From positions 1-7,827 of the forward strand of contig DATCPJ010000238.1 in NCBI GenBank assembly GCA_036570145.1: a stretch of DNA of 7,827 bases, given 5' to 3'. Shown here one piece after another: positions 5,603-7,827 of this stretch; position 1 is the stretch's first letter; each line of letters opens with the position of its first letter. This stretch comes from UBA6019 sp036570145 (GTDB taxonomy: Bacteria; Chloroflexota; Dormibacteria; Dormibacterales; Dormibacteraceae). The notes below the pieces were generated by a model. That model had not been told where the DNA came from and ran no database searches. It worked only from the letters and a program-made list of their open reading frames with translations. A program made the position numbers and the translations under genes.

Positions 5603-6887
5603 GAAAGTGGTCGCCCTTTGCAAGCGCCGAGGCTTCGTGTTCCAGTCGAGCGAGATCTACGGCGGGATCAGCGGCTTCTACGACTACGGGCCCTACGGGG
5701 TGCAGCTGAAGCGCAACCTCCGCGACCTCTGGTGGAAGCATGTCGTGGAGCTGCGGGACGACGTCGTCGGCCTCGAGTCGACCATCCTCATGCACCCCGA
5801 GGTCTGGCGGGCCTCCGGCCACGTCGACAACTTCGTCGACCCGCTCCGCCAGTGCGAGGGCGAGTGCAAGAAGCGCTGGCGTGCCGATCACGTCGAGGGC
5901 GACCGCTGCCCGCAATGCGGTGGCCCGCTGGGCGAGGTCCGGCAGTTCAACCTGATGTTCAAGACGACGATCGGGCCGCTCGAGGATTCGAGCGCCATCG
6001 CCTACCTGCGGCCGGAGACCGCGCAGGGGATGTTCGTCGACTTCAAGAGCGTCATCAACTCGACGCGGGTCCGGGTCCCCTTCGGGATCGCCCAGCAGGG
6101 CAAGTCGTTTCGGAACGAGATCACGCCCGGCAACTTCGTGTTCCGCGTTCGCGAGTTCGAGCAGATGGAGATGGAGTTCTTCGTCAAGCCGGGCGACGAC
6201 GAGACCTGGTTCGAGCACTGGAAGATCGAGCGCCTGTTCTGGTACACGAACGTCCTCGGCGTCCGGTCGGAGCGACTCCGGCTGCGTGACCACGGCCTCG
6301 ACGAGAAGGCCCACTACGCCAAGGCGTCGACCGACATCGAGTACGAGTTCCCCTTCGGGTGGAGCGAGCTGGAGGGGATCGCCAGCCGGACCGACTTCGA
6401 TCTCCGTGCCCACCAGGATCGCTCCGGCCAGGACCTCTCCTACCTCGACCCGGAGACCAACGAGCGCTTCCTGCCCTGGGTCATCGAGCCGGCGGTCGGG
6501 GTCGACCGGATCTTCATCACCTGCCTGCTCGACGCGTACGACGAGGACGAGGTCAAGGGCGAGACGCGGGTGGTGCTCCGCCTCCACAAGAACACGGCGC
6601 CGGTCCAGGTCGCGGTCATGCCGCTCTCCAAGAAGGAGGAGCTCATCGGGCCGGCCCGCGAGGTCCTGGACCTGGTCCGCCCCAACTTTCGGGTGGAGTA
6701 CGACCAAACCGGCGGCAACATCGGCAAGCGCTATCGCCGGCAGGACGAGATCGGCACCCCCTTCTGCGTCACGATCGACTTCGAGACCAACGTGGACCGC
6801 GCGGTGACCATCCGCGAACGGGACTCCATGGAGCAAGTTCGGGTCCCCATCGTCGAGCTGATCGATCAACTCAAAACCCGCTTCTAG
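5598..6887 (+). CDS. glyS: glycyl-tRNA synthetase, dimeric (class II) type
   Basis: GlyRS attaches glycine to tRNA-Gly in the cytoplasm. This is the single-chain alpha2 type (429 residues; relatives in Mycobacterium and Thermus are about 460-505), not the alpha/beta tetramer. Landmarks are KRRGFVFQSSEIYGG at the N-terminus, GFYDYGPYG with the motif 1 helix, a zinc-ribbon insertion (Cys86, Cys90, Cys104, Cys107), glycine-site RPETAQG (138-144), motif 2 FRNEITPGNFVFRVREFEQ (171-189) and motif 3 EPAVGVDR (297-304). The C-terminal anticodon-binding domain spans about 335-429 and contains APVQVAVMPL and DQTGGNIGKRYRRQDEIGTP. The start is ATG 5598, matching the usual M-E/D-K-V opening of the family; TTG at 5595 is an adjacent alternative. 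No clear ribosome site is visible, and the start codon lies inside repeat copy 2. No T-box leader is evident. Confidence 0.95.
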   Translation: MEKVVALCKRRGFVFQSSEIYGGISGFYDYGPYGVQLKRNLRDLWWKHVVELRDDVVGLESTILMHPEVWRASGHVDNFVDPLRQCEGECKKRWRADHVEGDRCPQCGGPLGEVRQFNLMFKTTIGPLEDSSAIAYLRPETAQGMFVDFKSVINSTRVRVPFGIAQQGKSFRNEITPGNFVFRVREFEQMEMEFFVKPGDDETWFEHWKIERLFWYTNVLGVRSERLRLRDHGLDEKAHYAKASTDIEYEFPFGWSELEGIASRTDFDLRAHQDRSGQDLSYLDPETNERFLPWVIEPAVGVDRIFITCLLDAYDEDEVKGETRVVLRLHKNTAPVQVAVMPLSKKEELIGPAREVLDLVRPNFRVEYDQTGGNIGKRYRRQDEIGTPFCVTIDFETNVDRAVTIRERDSMEQVRVPIVELIDQLKTRF

Positions 6888-7827
6888 CAGCAGCGCCCGG
6901 GCGGCGCTCAGCTTCAGCTCCTTCCTCGTCATCGGCCTCTTCGACGGCGCCCTCGGCGTCGCGTGGCCCTTCATGCGCGCCGAGCTTCACCAGCCGCTTT
7001 CGGCCCTGGGCCTGCTCCTCGTCTACTCGACCGTCGGCTTCCTGCTGCTGAACCTGGCCCTCGGCCGCGTCTCGAGGCTGCTCGGTTTGCGCTGGATGCT
7101 TGTCATCGGATCCTTCCTCTATGCGGCCAGTCTCTCGCTGGTGGCCCTCGGCTCCTGGCCCGTCGTGATAGCGGGTGCGGTTCTCTGGGGCCTCGCCGCC
7201 GGGTTCGCCAACGGCGCGGTCAATGTCTACAGCACGCTCCGGATGAGCGGAGGGGCGATGCAGGTATTGCATGGCTGTTGGGGCATCGGGACGCTGCTCG
7301 GGCCGCTGCTCGTCACCGGCCTGCTGGTCAGCCACCACAGCTGGCGGCTGGCTCTCCTGACGATCGCCGTCCTCCAGGCGCTGCTCGGCCTATGGGCACT
7401 CGCAAGCGCCCAATGGCCGCCACTCTCCCACCCGCCACGGGAAGGAAACCAGCGACTCCGCCTTTCGACCCCGCTCCTACTCGGAATCCTGGCCTTCTTC
7501 CTCTACACCGGTGTCGAGTGGGCTGCCGGCCAGTGGTCGTTCACCGTCCTCACCGAGAGCCGGGGCTACCCGATCGCGACCGCCGGGCTGCTGGTCAGCC
7601 TCTACTGGACGGGCCTTACCGCGGGCCGTCTGGCAGGCGGAGCTGTCGGCTTCCGGCTGGCGACGCGGGTCCTGCTGCTCGCGGGCATCAGCCTGACGGT
7701 GCTGGCATCGGGGCTCTTCTGGTGGGTGCCGTCCTGGTCGGCGGTTTCGCTGCCGCTGCTGGGCCTCGGCCTGGCGCCGATCTTCCCCGCACTGATGACG
7801 CTGACCTCCGGGCGCGTGCCGCCGGCT
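6865..7827 (+). CDS. major facilitator superfamily transporter, 3' end cut off by window
   Basis: A 321-codon open frame runs off the right edge. It encodes about ten membrane helices: near residues 17-38 (with FDGALGVAWP), 49-69, 73-93, 95-120, 130-150, 153-175, a polar loop, then four more starting LLLGILAFF. HGCWGIGTLLGP in helix 5 and GVEWAAGQW in helix 7 recall the fucose/glucose:H+ symporter-like branch of the superfamily, but the substrate cannot be read from sequence. The frame opens at 6862 after a TGA, and no ATG, GTG, TTG or CTG occurs before ATG 6973, which would delete helix 1. I therefore place the start tentatively at ATC 6865, giving a natural polar N-terminus (NSKPASSSSARAAL). 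This would overlap the glyS end by 23 nt. The frame is certain; the start is not. Confidence 0.8.
   Translation, partial: MNSKPASSSSARAALSFSSFLVIGLFDGALGVAWPFMRAELHQPLSALGLLLVYSTVGFLLLNLALGRVSRLLGLRWMLVIGSFLYAASLSLVALGSWPVVIAGAVLWGLAAGFANGAVNVYSTLRMSGGAMQVLHGCWGIGTLLGPLLVTGLLVSHHSWRLALLTIAVLQALLGLWALASAQWPPLSHPPREGNQRLRLSTPLLLGILAFFLYTGVEWAAGQWSFTVLTESRGYPIATAGLLVSLYWTGLTAGRLAGGAVGFRLATRVLLLAGISLTVLASGLFWWVPSWSAVSLPLLGLGLAPIFPALMTLTSGRVPPA

Noticed and set aside
5550..6974. 474-codon minus-strand open frame opposite glyS
   Set aside because: It is antisense to a complete glycyl-tRNA synthetase with all class II motifs; the translation is composition-driven.

Overview
This is a GC-rich window (by eye about two thirds G+C) of bacterial housekeeping DNA. 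Coding is dense, mostly on the plus strand, with short spacers or start/stop overlaps, frequent GTG/TTG starts and Gram-positive or Chloroflexota-like gene content: dimeric glycyl-tRNA synthetase, a proline/serine-rich lipoprotein with an SH3-like domain, and RecO with a zinc ribbon. The best guess from protein style is an uncultured Chloroflexota/Dormibacterota-like or deep actinobacterial lineage. This is an inference, since no marker here fixes the taxon.

Layout. 2-193 is the 3' end of ispE (isoprenoid precursor synthesis). 217-1014, on the minus strand, is a predicted secreted lipoprotein that converges on ispE and diverges from glmU, overlapping the glmU start by 16 nt. A plus-strand run follows: glmU (UDP-GlcNAc synthesis), prs (PRPP synthesis, ATGA overlap with glmU), a CNNM/CorC-type membrane protein with CBS domains, and recO (recombination mediator). 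Spacers from prs onward are 18 nt. A 133-nt spacer holds an imperfect direct repeat, a perfect 18-nt palindrome and a 30-codon open frame. Then come glyS (dimeric type) and a major facilitator superfamily transporter that runs off the right edge.

The genes feed central needs rather than one pathway: GlmU makes the amino sugar for peptidoglycan, Prs makes PRPP for nucleotides, the CNNM protein probably handles divalent cations, RecO repairs DNA and GlyRS charges tRNA-Gly. Tight spacing suggests glmU-prs-CNNM-recO is co-transcribed, with glyS and the transporter possibly a second unit.

I see no new defence, mobile or biosynthetic system. The oddities worth checking are the repeat/palindrome block between recO and glyS, the missing canonical start codon of the transporter, a Lys-to-Asn change in the GlmU acetyltransferase site, and changes in two conserved Prs loops.
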